Positions 52,430 to 52,582 of a DNA stretch of 52,582 bases are shown here, piece by piece; positions within the stretch are counted from its first letter, which is position 1, and the number at the start of each line of letters is the position of its first letter. This DNA is from Nemertoderma westbladi (Eukaryota; Xenacoelomorpha; Nemertodermatida; Nemertodermatidae). The notes beneath the pieces are model-generated. The model had not been told where the DNA came from, searched no databases, and worked only from the letters and a program-made list of their open reading frames with translations. Location of the stretch: NCBI GenBank assembly GCA_032718475.1, contig JAUCBJ010001201.1:1-52582 (forward strand), in the 5' to 3' direction. A program made the position numbers and the translations under genes.

Positions 52430-52582
52430 AGATATAGATCAGTATGCAGTCAGCAGTAGTGGAGGAGATGAGGAGAACCCGGCTGCCCGGAAGCGGCCCA
52501 AGCACTGAAATATTACAAGAAATAAATAGCACAAAATATAAAACTATCAGACTTAGTTACTGCAGTACTGCGGTACAGTTGT
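52430..52582 (-). other. 5' leader of the last LINE, cut by the window edge
   Basis: Non-coding. No promoter motif can be assigned with confidence. Confidence 0.5.

Larger units (their letters stand above)
47567..52582 (-). mobile_element. APE-type LINE with two intact ORFs, running off the window
   Basis: In element order: 5' leader (52582-52430, cut by the window), ORF1 (52429-50882), a 77-nt gap, ORF2 (50804-47730), a 3' UTR of about 160 nt and an (ATAA)n tail at about 47567-47580. Both frames are open and the RT has YADD, so this copy may be active. The 38056-39600 copy is a dead relative. Confidence 0.88.

Overview
This looks like a piece of nuclear genome from an invertebrate animal. 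It is AT-rich and made almost wholly of transposable elements, several inserted inside others. I find no clear single-copy host gene, rRNA gene, canonical tRNA gene or CRISPR array. The animal assignment rests on the mix of element types: BEL/Pao LTR retrotransposon, CR1/L2-type LINE with an esterase ORF1, other APE-type LINEs, piggyBac, TTAA-target DNA elements and a tRNA-derived SINE. I cannot name the species.

Layout. 1-4077: the end of a TTAA-type DNA element inserted in a LINE fragment, two minisatellites, and a piggyBac copy cut off at its 5' end. 4850-4994 and 28593-31750: a decayed gene, probably a transposase. It was split by a 23.6 kb BEL/Pao element at 4995-28587 with target duplication CCAAA. 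The BEL element lies on the minus strand and has unusually long LTRs (about 2.29 kb, nearly identical). Its 5' LTR was later split by a full-length 6.4 kb CR1/L2-type LINE (19935-26352, target duplication ACTAT). 31.8-35.5 kb: a frameshifted LINE. 35.6-37.8 kb: minisatellites, including 43 copies of a 41-bp unit with higher-order structure. 38.0-43.7 kb: two dead LINE copies around a 1.4 kb TTAA element with a foldback core. 43.7-47.5 kb: gene relics, homopolymer C tracts, a Tudor/SH3-like fragment and a SINE with target duplication. 47.6-52.6 kb: an apparently intact two-ORF LINE running off the window.

Most unusual points. (1) A 20-nt hairpin (sense GGAAGGCTTGCGAGCCTACC) occurs seven times in the BEL element, always in the same orientation. 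It is read without stops in all three frames, giving GRLASLP, EGLRAY or KACEPT. (2) The BEL gag, linker and pol share one frame and are separated only by two UGA codons. (3) The pol frame is split at the RNase H/integrase junction by a 1,188-nt segment that starts GT, ends AG and is a multiple of three. (4) The CR1/L2-type ORF2 carries a multi-pass membrane domain followed by a 2A-like GDIHLNPGP motif before the endonuclease.

How the parts work together. The BEL element and the two complete LINEs each carry an ORF1/gag plus a polymerase protein and look recent. The other copies are broken and would depend on enzymes supplied elsewhere.
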